A stretch of DNA of 64,000 bases. Origin: Calonectria ilicicola. Taxonomy: Eukaryota; Ascomycota; Sordariomycetes; Hypocreales; Nectriaceae. Shown piece after piece: positions 25,227 to 35,408 of the stretch (its first letter is position 1; every line of letters starts with the position of its first letter). Under the pieces are notes generated by a model. The model was not told where the DNA came from. It saw only the letters and a program-made list of their open reading frames with translations, and did not search any database. The translations under genes and the position numbers were made by a program. The stretch is taken from contig CP085830.1 of the NCBI GenBank assembly GCA_020809705.1, positions 1,426,001 to 1,490,000 on the forward strand. Reading direction: 5' to 3'.

Positions 25227-27228
25227 ATGACTTCATCTAGCTACAAGGTCTCCGATCAATGGATTGGGAAACCACGGCCGGTCCGCGTCGTCGTCGTCGG
25301 TGCAGGCATTGGAGGCATCGCAGCTGTCAAGTTATTCCAAGAGACATTCAATAAGTGTCCAACTGAACTTGTCGTCTACGAAAAAAACCATGATGTCGGC
25401 GGAACTTGGTTAGAGAACCGCTATCCTGGGTGATTGAACTTCCAAACTTGGTTTGAACTTAAGCTATATGGATCACTAACAGAATTAGATGTGCTTGTGA
25501 CATCCCTGCACACGGATACACCTACTCTTGGGAAGGAAACGCGAGATGGTCGAAACCCTATGTCGGAGCTGTCGAGATCTTTGAATACTACAAGGGCAGA
25601 GCGAAAGCGTATGGGGTTTACGATTATGTCCATTTTCAACATCGGGTTACTTCGGCGAAATGGAATTCGGTATCAGGTAAATGGGAACTGATCATTGAAG
25701 ATATTACAAACCAAGTACATATCAATGATGAGTGTGACGTACTCATAAATGCGGGCGGATTTTTGAAGTATGCAACTTTTGCTGCGCTGTGTCCCCAAGA
25801 TGCTAACTCTTACCGCAGTAACTGGAAGTGGCCGGCAATCGACGGCCTTGACACTTTCAAGGGACACCTGGTCCATTCAGCCCGCTGGAGTGATTATGAT
25901 TTCAAGGGCAAATCAGTGGGAGTTATTGGTTCCGGTTCTTCTGCAATTCAGATCGTACCAATCATACAGAGAGGTTCGTTCTAATTTCACCTTTGGGGGG
26001 GCTTCACAGCCAAAAAAAATTGACTTTATCGCTGGTTTCTAGAAGCCAAATCTCTTGTCTCATTCAATCGATCGCCAACTTGGATCACGCCCGAATTCCC
26101 CGCGGAATTCGTTCCGGAAGGCAGAGATGCAGTCTACTCTGAGGAACAAAAGGAGAAATGGGCAAACAACCCAGCCGACTTTCTCAAGTATCGCAAGGCT
26201 ATAGAGGCCAGTGGAAACGGCTTCTACAGCATGCAGTTCAAGAACAGCGACTTACAGAAGGATCTTTTTCACAAGTTTAAAGCTTCTATGACTCAGCGAC
26301 TGGGGCGTCAAGACCTTGCCTCCATTATAATCCCAACCTTTGCGGTTGGATGTCGCAGGTAGTATATGAACTCCTGACTTATTGTGCTTGGATGCAGAAA
26401 CTGATTATGATGCGCAAGGATGACCCCCGGTCATGGCTATCTGGAAGCACTTACCGCCCCCAATGCGACGGTCAGGGGGGACCCTATCTCGCACATCACG
26501 AAGAGGGGAATCGAAATGAAAGATGGGACACAATTCGATTTCGACGCTATAATCTGTGCGTCGGGTTTCGACACATCTTATCGTCCATCCTTCCCTGTCA
26601 TTGGAGCAAACGGCGTTGACCTTCGCGACCACTGGAAAGATGAGCCGCGCTCGTACCTATCTGTTGCTGTAGACGGATATCCTAATTACTTCAGTAAGCC
26701 CACCTTGAGGCCATTTGATATGATTCTGACAATTTTCTTTTTTTTCAGTGGCTACAGGACCAAACTTTCCCTTGGCCAACGGTTCTTTGTTGGCCAGCTT
26801 GGAACAGACGCTACGGTATGCCTTCATGGCCGTGCATAAGATACAGACACAGGGTATCAAATCGCTGTCACCTACTCCAGCAGCAGTGCGGGATTTCCAG
26901 GAGCATAAGGACACGTTAATGGAGGAACTGGTCTGGACCTCACCTTGTCGGTCATGGTGAGCCTGTTCCTTCCATTGTCTTGTGCACACTAGACTAATCA
27001 TGGAAATTTAGGTATAAGAATGGCAAGATTGATGGAAAGGTATGGGGTCCTTGGTGCGGATCGGTGCTGCAATTTATTGAATTACTGAGCCAGCCTCGAT
27101 GGGAAGATTATAAGATTGAATATCAAACGAGCAACCGCTTTCAGTATTTGGGCAAGGGCAAGACTGGGATTGAAGAGAATGGTGGAGACATGGCCTGGTA
27201 TGTTACAGAGGCCGGTGCAGATACATAA
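25227..27228 (+). CDS. Baeyer-Villiger-type flavin monooxygenase
   Basis: Seven exons encode 550 residues: 25227-25429, 25489-25767, 25819-25973, 26043-26358, 26419-26693, 26749-26956 and 27012-27228. The junctions are all GT-AG and the phases are consistent. The first Rossmann motif is VVVGAGIGG, followed by [18 protein letters not shown]. The type I BVMO fingerprint FxGxxxHxxxW is present as [11 protein letters not shown], and the second dinucleotide motif is GVIGSGSSA. The length is normal for the family. Such enzymes use FAD and NADPH to insert oxygen next to a carbonyl, giving an ester or lactone. Fungal relatives include sterigmatocystin-pathway-type monooxygenases. It is followed on the same strand by the stilbene-dioxygenase-like gene, so it might oxidise the carbonyl products of that enzyme. 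The substrate is unknown. Confidence 0.92.
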
Positions 27229-28037
27229 GGTTATAATTTACACAGAAGAATTAGTTGGGCTTTAAAAGATCCAATTATATTTTATATATTTTATTAATCA
27301 TTCAAGTCTTAATGTGTATCAAATATTTCATAAGGACTGTTAATAAAATACCAATCCTCAATGCCTTTAAGACTTAACTCCAACCAGGTGGGTGCCCGGC
27401 TCTTTAGATCCATGCCAACATCACCTCCCTGGAGCATGTATTGTAAAGATTATAATTAAAAATTAGTAATAAATGTCACTTTCAGTGTCTTGCCACGAAA
27501 TATTACCGTTATAGGAGCGATCATCCTACTTCAGCGGTTGTGAGACTTGCATGCCTAGAAACATATCCCACTTTACCCCGTACGAACTCGATGGGACCAG
27601 AATGCGGGGTAAGCAACGAATGGCCGCTAAAATCTGTGATTCTGCCTGTGCCATCATCTTCGGCAATCGTGCCCGCGGAGTATAACCACCAGGGTCATTT
27701 GGGCTTTTAGGTGCGGATTATAGCCACCAGGCCTGCGGGATATGTCGGAAGAACCCCGCCATCCGGTCAACCCGCCGGTTCATTCATCATTCGGACCAGT
27801 TAGTGTTTTATCGTTGGCGGGAAAATAACCAGAGGCAACCGGTAGTGTCTTGTGTCATCGCACATGTTGATTGAACGGAAAACTCGTGGAGAGATTTGTG
27901 TATAAAACACGGTCTCTCGAGCCGTAAAGGTATGAATTCCATGATATCAGAACCATCTATAGTAATCAGCAGCCACATAGCAACACAGGAAAAGCCAACT
28001 CTGCTACTCAATTCATTCGCCAATTTTTCACAAGACC
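27229..28037. other. Intergenic, promoter of the dioxygenase
   Basis: About 800 bases without a gene. The first 250 bases are AT-leaning, probably 3' end sequence of the monooxygenase. The part before 28038 contains CGG and CCG triplets (for example at about 27770-27790, CCATCCGGTCAACCCGCCGG) that could bind a binuclear-cluster regulator. Confidence 0.45.
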
Positions 28038-29615
28038 ATGGCCTCTAACTCGTCATCCTTCATGCTGGCAAGCACCCGCGCTGGGTTGACTACCAAATGG
28101 CCAATCTCAACCGATCTAACCGGATCTGGGCTTCCTTTCCGGTTCGAGGGGGAGGTCACTGATGTCATTGTCTACGGCGAGATTCCGGCCAATATCGATG
28201 GCACCTTCTATCGGATCTCGCTCGATCGTTTCGCCGCCAAGGAAGAGAGTGTCCCTATTGATGGAGACGGCCTGATCTCGGCATTCCGAATCAAAGACGG
28301 CCATGTGGACTTCAAAATTAAATACGTGGGAACAGAGAGATATCGGCTGGAGCGCCGCGCGCGCAAGTCGCTCTTTGGCTTGTATAAGAACCCGTGGTCG
28401 CATCACCCTTGCGTGCAAGCTGCCGCCGACTCTACAGGCAGCACAAATGTCATCCGCTGGGCTAAGAAGCTCCTGGTTCTGGAGGAGGCTGGCAATCCGC
28501 ACGAGGTCAACCCCGATACCCTTGAAACTTTGTGTTATGATCCGTTTGTAGACCAAGTCAAGGCCAAAGCCTTCACTGCACATCCTAAGGTCGACCCCTT
28601 TACCCGGGAGCTCGTTGTGTTTGGCTACGAGGCCAAAGGTCCTGCAACCAAGGACATCGTTACTTACTCTCTCGATGATAATGGCCTGAAGACGGAAGAG
28701 CTTTGGATCAAGGCCCCGTGGGCCACCATCACTCACGATTGTGGCATCACCAAGAATTGGCTTGTTCTGATGCTCTGGCCCTACGAGGCCAGCATCGAGC
28801 GTATGAAAGCTGGTGGACACCACTGGGCGTACGTCGCCGATAGACCGGCTTGTTTCTTATTGGTTCCCCGGCGTAGGAATCCTGTGGCTGGCTGGAAGCA
28901 AGGCGAGTATCGATTCTACAATTGGAGCCATTGTATGAACATCCATACTGCTGGGTCGTGGGAGGATGAGAACGGCCTGATCCATATCGAGGCTACTCGA
29001 GTTCACGGAAATGTCTTCCCTTTCTTCCCGCCCGCTGATGGCACCTCGGCGAAGGGAGAAGCCAAGGCAGACTTCGTTCGCTGGACTATTGACCCTAACC
29101 AGCCGTCAGATACTTGGCTCCCCGACCCCAAGATCATCCTGGACCTGCCTTCTGAATTCCCCCGAATCGATGAGAGATTCATGTCTGAGAAGTACAAGTT
29201 CGTCTTTCTTAATGTCTTTATTCCCCAGAAGGCAGATGGTACGACCAATGTTTTCCAGGGGCTCAACGGCTTGGCTATGATCAACACCGAAACCGGAGAC
29301 AAGCAGTTTTATTACCCAGGTGACAACTGTTTTGCTCAGGAGCCAACTTTCATCCCAAGGTCTCCAGACAGCCCGGAAGGAGATGGATGGATCATTTCAC
29401 TGATTGAAGACCGCAACGCTCAGATTTCTCAACTGGTCTTCCTCGACACTCGCGACTTCACTAAGCCTATTGCACTTGCAGTTCTCCCATTCCGTATCAA
29501 GTCGCAAGTCCATGGCAACTGGGTGAATGCCGAGGATATTGGAGCGCGCCGATCGCTGGTCAATGAGCCAGAAGTCTGGCCGCTATCACACAAAGGGGCC
29601 CTGAAACCCCTGTAG
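28038..29615 (+). CDS. CAO-1-like stilbene/lignostilbene dioxygenase
   Basis: A single-exon protein of 525 residues of the carotenoid cleavage oxygenase (RPE65) family. The four iron-binding histidines are in place, in TAHPKVDPFTREL, TITHDCGITKN, NIHTAGSWED and SQVHGNWV, and the second-shell acid follows in SWED. From family knowledge it resembles Neurospora CAO-1, an enzyme of about 526 residues that cleaves the central double bond of stilbenes such as resveratrol and piceatannol. Shared text includes FEGEVTDV, FGYEAKG and EFPRID. Central cleavage would give two aromatic aldehydes. A carotenoid substrate is less likely: family members that act on carotenoids in fungi are usually encoded beside carotenoid biosynthesis genes, and none is seen here. 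Clean codon use and the intact frame suggest a functional gene. Confidence 0.9.
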   Translation: MASNSSSFMLASTRAGLTTKWPISTDLTGSGLPFRFEGEVTDVIVYGEIPANIDGTFYRISLDRFAAKEESVPIDGDGLISAFRIKDGHVDFKIKYVGTERYRLERRARKSLFGLYKNPWSHHPCVQAAADSTGSTNVIRWAKKLLVLEEAGNPHEVNPDTLETLCYDPFVDQVKAKAFTAHPKVDPFTRELVVFGYEAKGPATKDIVTYSLDDNGLKTEELWIKAPWATITHDCGITKNWLVLMLWPYEASIERMKAGGHHWAYVADRPACFLLVPRRRNPVAGWKQGEYRFYNWSHCMNIHTAGSWEDENGLIHIEATRVHGNVFPFFPPADGTSAKGEAKADFVRWTIDPNQPSDTWLPDPKIILDLPSEFPRIDERFMSEKYKFVFLNVFIPQKADGTTNVFQGLNGLAMINTETGDKQFYYPGDNCFAQEPTFIPRSPDSPEGDGWIISLIEDRNAQISQLVFLDTRDFTKPIALAVLPFRIKSQVHGNWVNAEDIGARRSLVNEPEVWPLSHKGALKPL

Positions 29616-30168
29616 CCAGAGCTTGCCCATTACTTTGGCCACGCGTCGCACAAAAATGAGGTTTCAGAAGTAGGATGTCACCGTGACCTAATTAGAAGTA
29701 ATATAAACGCTTGAGTTGTTCACTGAGTCAATTTGATCTGTGCTGTCTTGAGGTAGCTCCTATGCTGTGCTTCATCACCTGATGATTCTGCATGTCAATA
29801 TCTACGCTGCGTTCGCAATATACGTCACCTCTGGAATATGGTTCCAAGAACCAATGCAAGCAAGCAGGTCAAAGGAATGGACAGAATAAAGCTGCAATAT
29901 GTGAGGTAGTTGGTAGGCTCTGCACATGTCTATGAAATAATGAGAGGTGAAGCTTGGGGACAGGATGATGAGGGTGTTGAGGAAGCAGATTTTATATAAC
30001 TAAAGAGATTTTAAATGTGTTATTTATATTATTTATAATATTAACTAAACTAGATATAGATTTATATTAATTTAAATAAAATATAAACTTTAAATACTTT
30101 ATATTTATTAAAAATAACTCTTTAATTTAAATTTTATATTTAATTATTTATAAATAATTATCTCTTTT
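29616..30168. repeat. Intergenic with a small AT-rich insertion
   Basis: Normal sequence runs to about 29995, followed by a patch at about 29998-30185 that is nearly pure A/T and resembles the RIP block. ATAACTAAAGAGA at its left and a loosely related inverted AAAGAGAT stretch at its right suggest a mutated short transposon, but the ends are too degraded to prove it. Confidence 0.5.
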
Positions 30169-31911
30169 TTAAATTAAATAGTTTATATAATAAAAAGCAA
30201 CAGTTGTACTTTTTTCATTTATATTATACAGCCCTTTCCGGGCCGACACGCCGTTGGTATTCGAGGCCTCATCTACAGCTCGGAACGGCTGAGTAGCTCT
30301 CAAGGCAGCCGCGCGCATTGCCAGAGTTCCGGATTTGTCATACTTTCGGAAGGCGGGCAACATGGCGGCAATAAGAATCAAGAGGACAGTGAGAACGGGG
30401 GCAGCTAGGGCCGTGCTGAAGCTCAGGGTAACGATCTGATCTGAGCGGACGACAAAGGCAGCAGCCCTGGGCAATAGCTTCCCTGCAGGCTGCTCCAAGG
30501 AATTTCTGGCGTTGGGATTTTTGGATAGCACCAGGTCTCTCATAATCTTTCGTGTCCATAAGTAACCGGCAAGGATCAGGCGGGTCATGTCGTCGACCAA
30601 GCTTGAACCCTTGGCGTCAATTATGAGGCCTGAGAGCGATCCGGTATACGACTTGAGGCTTGAAACCCCCGCGCGCATACCGACGCGAGAGACTGCTGGT
30701 TGGTTGAGGAGGGAGGCCAGGATGACCTGCATCCCCTTCGGCAATGGAGAATCGCCGAGTTCACCGATGGAGTAGCAAGACCCCTCCATGCAGACATTGG
30801 TAGTTTCCCAGCAGGAGAGAGCTGGTCGACCCTCTTTCACCTTGTAGGGGGCCGGGGAATTGGGCGTTGCTGATTTGCTCGTCGTGAGATACCAGGGATC
30901 ATTGCCCTCTGAGAAGCTCATCGCCTGTGACGTGAGCGCCAGGAAGGCAAAAGAGCGATTAGAATCATGTTTATCAGTGCCAATGCCGGGGCGAAGGACT
31001 GTTGCAAAGCCAGGGACTGGGGGTCCTTTATCACTTGACACTGGGACAGAGACCTCGGGATCATCCCAGGGCATATACATCTGGATCTTGTTACTCAAGC
31101 GACTGGAGTGAAGCCAACGGTACTCAGTTGCACAACTTCCGTTGATTCGAACCTCCAAGTCTGGCATAATTTGCATATTTAGACCCTCCGACGTCAGGGT
31201 ATAGTGCCATTGCATAACTTGCTGGGGCTGGGTAAGGTTGCTCTCTCGAGGCTCAAAGCTTTCAATCGTCGCTTTCGCCAGCTGTGTGTTGAGCTCGCCA
31301 GCCTCCGCGCTACCCAGTGCACGAAGGATGCTTGGTCTATCGAAGGAACCAAAATCAACGGCTGCATCACCAGTGGGTTGCCCAAGGTACGGAAAGTAGA
31401 CCTCAGCAGGATGAGCGGGGGCCACCTTTTCAATCTCGAGCCATTTTGGATAGTAGATTCCAATGACGACGCTTGTGACAGCAATGGATGCCGACAAAAA
31501 TGTAACGGTGATTGCCGGAAGCAGATAGCGCCTTTTCCGAATACGCGATCCTCTGCGGAGCAACATCAGAAGATGGCCAAGACTGGAAAATGCGGCGGAA
31601 AAGGGATCGGAGCAGTTCCAAAATGCGACGAGACCCAGCATATGAACTTTGTCGCCATCATTTAATTTCCACAGCAATACGTTGGCGACAATATTCCAGG
31701 CAGCTGAGAAGAGAATCTGGATAAGGATAGTGTAGGCTGCTGAGACTAGTTGAAATGCATCTTTGGTCACGGCGATGGCTGTGACGGTGTTACCACCTAA
31801 AGAGAAGGAAAACTTTGTGTTTACTTGATAAGTGTTTGATGGAGGGTTGGTGAAGACATCCATGTTTTGGTTGGATTTTGAGCGAAATTGTGTGAATGAT
31901 TCCGATATCAT
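30169..31911 (-). CDS. Fungal membrane protein of unknown function
   Basis: A 580-residue single-frame protein I cannot assign to a named family. Likely membrane segments are at about residues 55-80 (AYTILIQILFSAAWNIVANV), 92-115, 128-150 (LLPAITVTFLSASIAVTSVV) and near 500-525 (ALAAPVLTVLLILIAAML). A long loop of about 350 residues lies between the third and fourth, and may be extracytoplasmic. It carries two nearby cysteines (VCMEGSC) and several N-x-S/T sites. The layout recalls other large fungal surface proteins with N- and C-terminal membrane anchors. The last ten or so codons (AFYYINYLI) are written by the AT-rich patch at 29998-30185, so the original C-terminus has probably been replaced or cut short. 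Confidence 0.65.
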   Translation of the reverse strand: MISESFTQFRSKSNQNMDVFTNPPSNTYQVNTKFSFSLGGNTVTAIAVTKDAFQLVSAAYTILIQILFSAAWNIVANVLLWKLNDGDKVHMLGLVAFWNCSDPFSAAFSSLGHLLMLLRRGSRIRKRRYLLPAITVTFLSASIAVTSVVIGIYYPKWLEIEKVAPAHPAEVYFPYLGQPTGDAAVDFGSFDRPSILRALGSAEAGELNTQLAKATIESFEPRESNLTQPQQVMQWHYTLTSEGLNMQIMPDLEVRINGSCATEYRWLHSSRLSNKIQMYMPWDDPEVSVPVSSDKGPPVPGFATVLRPGIGTDKHDSNRSFAFLALTSQAMSFSEGNDPWYLTTSKSATPNSPAPYKVKEGRPALSCWETTNVCMEGSCYSIGELGDSPLPKGMQVILASLLNQPAVSRVGMRAGVSSLKSYTGSLSGLIIDAKGSSLVDDMTRLILAGYLWTRKIMRDLVLSKNPNARNSLEQPAGKLLPRAAAFVVRSDQIVTLSFSTALAAPVLTVLLILIAAMLPAFRKYDKSGTLAMRAAALRATQPFRAVDEASNTNGVSARKGLYNINEKSTTVAFYYINYLI

Positions 31912-33308
31912 GACTTGTTGGCGAGGTGCATTTAAATATTTGGAAATCCGCTTGAAGCTCCATTACCCTTTTGAAACACAAACTTGGTCCAGAATCGGCG
32001 TTTTCTTGGCGCCGGAGTCCCCAGGTAGAAATAACCCCCCTCCTCCGTTTGACCCCGGGATCTCGACGCCAACGGTTCTTGGGCTAGATCTTGGCGATCG
32101 AATTACTCGGGGTATGAGTCAACACCGAAGCGCTCAGCTTGATCAGATGTGGGTTGTTTCAGATTTCTTTTTAGGTCCAGATTTCTCGTTAGAATATGAC
32201 GGACTGGGTCGAGTAAGACATTGCTATCTGATGCTTTCTCGTTATTATTGCCGATTTGATACACCGAGGCATGGTGACCTGTTTTTTATGTCTCTTCCAC
32301 GTTGAATTAGCGTCTACTAGCCAAAAGCTTCTTAAGCATATATCAAAGCAAATATACAAACATAAAAAGTGACTTGGTTTATGCGCTACCACCTCAGCCG
32401 CGGCTCGACCGAGGCTGGAGGGTCTCAGACTGGACACCACAGTATTACAAACTGTCACGCGACTAACCACCAATCTATAGGTGCTTGAACCCGAGTATGA
32501 AGTTTCGAAAAATGTTCATTAGGGATTTTCTATTTAAAGGTATACAATAGAAAGCCATGGGATACTCGATGAAGGCTGGCCAAGCAAAGAAGAGTCTTTG
32601 CTAGGCTGTTGTGGCGATAAGGGAGAAGAAGATAAGAGCACAAGAAACCAGGCTCTAGAAGTATTGTGGGGTGTGGGGGTGCCAAACATATGTGCTATGT
32701 AGGTCTCCTTTGAACCAACGCCGAAACCGCGTCTCGATCACCATGTCAATTCACCCTTAGCTCTAAAAATAGATGGTTAGAGATATTATTGGCCATGGCT
32801 AAATGTATTTCTGTACTGTTTACTCAATATTGTAAATTCATGTATGATTGGGAGGGCTCTAATGATTCGCAATGCTCCCCACGATCTCAAGCTTCTTCTC
32901 ACTTTTCTTTCTCAAAAGGGCTAGATATGCATAGTGTGATGCTTGAGAAGTGTCTTGCCTTGACATTTGGGCACGATTTAGTGCTTGCGACTAAAAACCC
33001 TGTTTACCCACGCTAGCTGAAAGAATAAAGCCGTGGCAAACTGAAACCAAAGATCTTCCATTTGGGTGATGGACGGCACGAGGAAAAGAAAAGTGCACAT
33101 TAGTTTCTTTTCCAGTTTCCCAAGTAGCAGGTACCTTGGAAGCACTGCCACTGTTGAAACCTTGTTTAATGTGAAAGGCAAATTCTGCCTTGCTGCTCTC
33201 TGAGTTGGGATGTGCCCAGTCTTCAAACACCACACGTGCACGCGATGTGATTCGGACTTAGTGGGGCGCCCAACCTACATCTGCTTCATTTTCTTCTCCT
33301 CCACCATC
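31912..33308. other. Intergenic region
   Basis: About 1.4 kb between the membrane protein and the tRNA-Arg gene. Open frames of up to 157 codons show no domain or plausible splicing. No repeat was identified. Confidence 0.4.
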
Positions 33309-33398
33309 GGCCGCGTGGCCTAATGGCTAAGGCGTCAGATTTCGGTTACGAAATCACCAATTCTCTGAAGATTCCAGGTTCGACTCCTGGCGTGGTCG
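33309..33398 (+). tRNA. tRNA-Arg(UCG) with intron
   Basis: The acceptor GGCCGCG pairs with CGTGGTC (33391-33397), followed by discriminator G. The D-arm is GGCCTAATGGCTAAGGC. The anticodon stem TCAGA/TCTGA encloses TTTCGG, with anticodon TCG. A 17-nt intron follows position 37. The T-arm is CCAGGTTCGACTCCTGG. It decodes CGA arginine codons. An almost identical copy in the opposite orientation lies at 45946-46035. Confidence 0.93.
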
Positions 33399-34676
33399 TC
33401 TTTTTTGGGCTCGAGGTCGAGTTGGATAATTTTTTTTTTGCTGATCATTTTGCGCCTGTCAGCTGGACAACAGATGTTTGTGGTCGCCGCACAGCCACCA
33501 CCAAGACCAGAGGGATATATATGTGGGTCTGCCGATTCATTTTGTGGTGTGTCCCGATCTGGGTATTGATCCCGAGACGAAAAAGGGCAATGGAGGGAGA
33601 GCAGGTGTCATGATCTGATTTCATCTATCTATCTTTATCTTATCTTACTTACAATGACTCTCTTCTGATAGGCTGTCGTATTCGATATCCTATAGAAGAA
33701 CCATGATGCCCAACAGGATTGAGGTGTCTTGTTCCATGTGCAGTTATCGAACGGGGAACAATAGTTTGAATAGCTGGAGGGATAAATTACAGTTTGCATA
33801 TAACTTAGATTGATAATCTGCATGGTCCACGTTGTAGGGATTTTTGGCATTCTCTTTGCTGGTGGGGGTGAATAACTGGGGTTTTCGCGTAAACGTCTCC
33901 TTTTGGTTGACTTGGCACACTCCTGAGCGACCTGCCGCCTGATCCAAAACCAGAAACTAATCTCCATATACATGGAGCCACTGCGTGTCTATTCATGGCA
34001 TCTTCATCTTAAGCACGCATCCAAGTCGGGCAAACCTCTGCGTGACCTTTTGTTGTGTTCATTGTCATGGGGAAGGGGGGAGGTGGGGGCCGGAAGGGAA
34101 CCCTTGTCTCGCTCGTTTCCGTTTCACACCCTCGATTTATATGCAGGAGGAGCCCCGACCCGCTTCAATCTATTGGCAATTGAGTGGATGCATAGGGAGG
34201 CGAGGGTGTTGAAACGGAGCTTGATGTGGGAAGGAAGGTGTCTCCCAAAGGGACCAACAAAGACTTGGCTGCGTTTGACGTGAGCCGAGAAAAAGGAGTA
34301 TTCTGCATTAGTGTGGATGGCGGTATGTATGCATTTAGATTATGGAAGCATTATATAATTTGATACTAGGAATTTTTATTTTTATTCGAATATTTTTTAT
34401 GACACTATCTTATCAATGGAATTCGGAAAGAGGAGCTGCTTGTGTTCTTTAACTAGACCTTGGTTCAAAACTACATTGCATACTTAGCAATCACTTAGAA
34501 AATAATACACTCCTATAAAACTTTAAATATTTAATTAGTCAAGTCTCAAAAAAGATAACAACGCCACCCATCTTGCATTCACGTAGTTTTGAAGGGTGCA
34601 CAGGTTCCTGTCTTCACATGTCGTTGGTGCTTGCGCAGCCCATATAATCCAAATTCTTGCGAGCTGACGTAACCAA
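33399..34676. other. Intergenic between tRNA genes
   Basis: About 1.3 kb with no recognisable gene. A T-run follows the tRNA at about 33402-33441, as expected for RNA polymerase III termination. The open frames here are short and unrelated to known families. Confidence 0.45.
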
Positions 34677-34769
34677 GACACTTTGGCCGAGTGGTTAAGG
34701 CGATGCCCTGCTATCAAGCATATCAAGGCATTGTGTTCGCACGCGCAGGTTCGAATCCTGCAGGTGTCG
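34677..34769 (+). tRNA. tRNA-Ser(GCU) with intron
   Basis: The acceptor GACACTT pairs with AGGTGTC (34762-34768), with discriminator G. The D-arm is TGGCCGAGTGGTTAAGGC. The anticodon stem ATGCC/GGCAT holds CTGCTA, with anticodon GCT and a 12-nt intron after it. A long variable arm (TTGTGTTCGCACG) marks a class II tRNA, and the T-arm is CGCAGGTTCGAATCCTGC. It decodes AGC/AGU serine codons. A T-run follows directly. Confidence 0.92.
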
Positions 34770-35408
34770 TTTCTTTTTGCCTTTCATCATAAATTTTTTT
34801 TAATCATTTCTGATACAAAATCTTTCTTGTCTCTTTGCAGCTCGAGCTAGCTAGCTACTCTGCCATTGTTACCGTCGTCTAGTTTAGGATTGGGACCGTC
34901 ATTATTTCTCCCTCGTCCTCCTACGAATCACAACACCCTCAACTCCGCTTGCCACCCACCACGACCACCTTCACATGCAAGTCGGATGACGCAACCCTCA
35001 GCAAAACGGCCGCTGAAGCAAATCACAAGCCTCAATCCCCTCATGTGAGTGTTCAGAAAAATATGCACGTCTAGTCCAAACAGTGTCTCAGTGGTGTCAT
35101 GCCGTATCTATTCCAAATAAAGATGGTTGCTCCCTTTGCTGGCTAGTTTCCAGCCCTTTCCAACACCAAGCCCCAAATGCTTTCGCCGTAAAAAATAAGT
35201 CATGCATGCATGCATCGTTAATCCTATCCAACTCCGGACCTTTATGCACCCTTGATACCTCCCCCCAGATGCTACCCTGAAAAAACAAAAAGACAGAAGG
35301 AGGGCGAAGTGTGGTGTTGTTGCTCGGGCCGTGAGCCGGACCACAAGCCCTCTGTCACCACCGCATCGTGTATGTGTGTGTGCGTGCCATGATCGCTCGG
35401 GGGTTCAG
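34770..35408. other. Intergenic, 3' side of the lipase gene
   Basis: About 640 bases. Short open frames only. TGCATGCATGCATC at about 35203-35216 and a GTGTGTGTGTGCGTG run at about 35370-35385 are simple repeats. The stretch probably includes the lipase 3' untranslated region. Confidence 0.4.
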
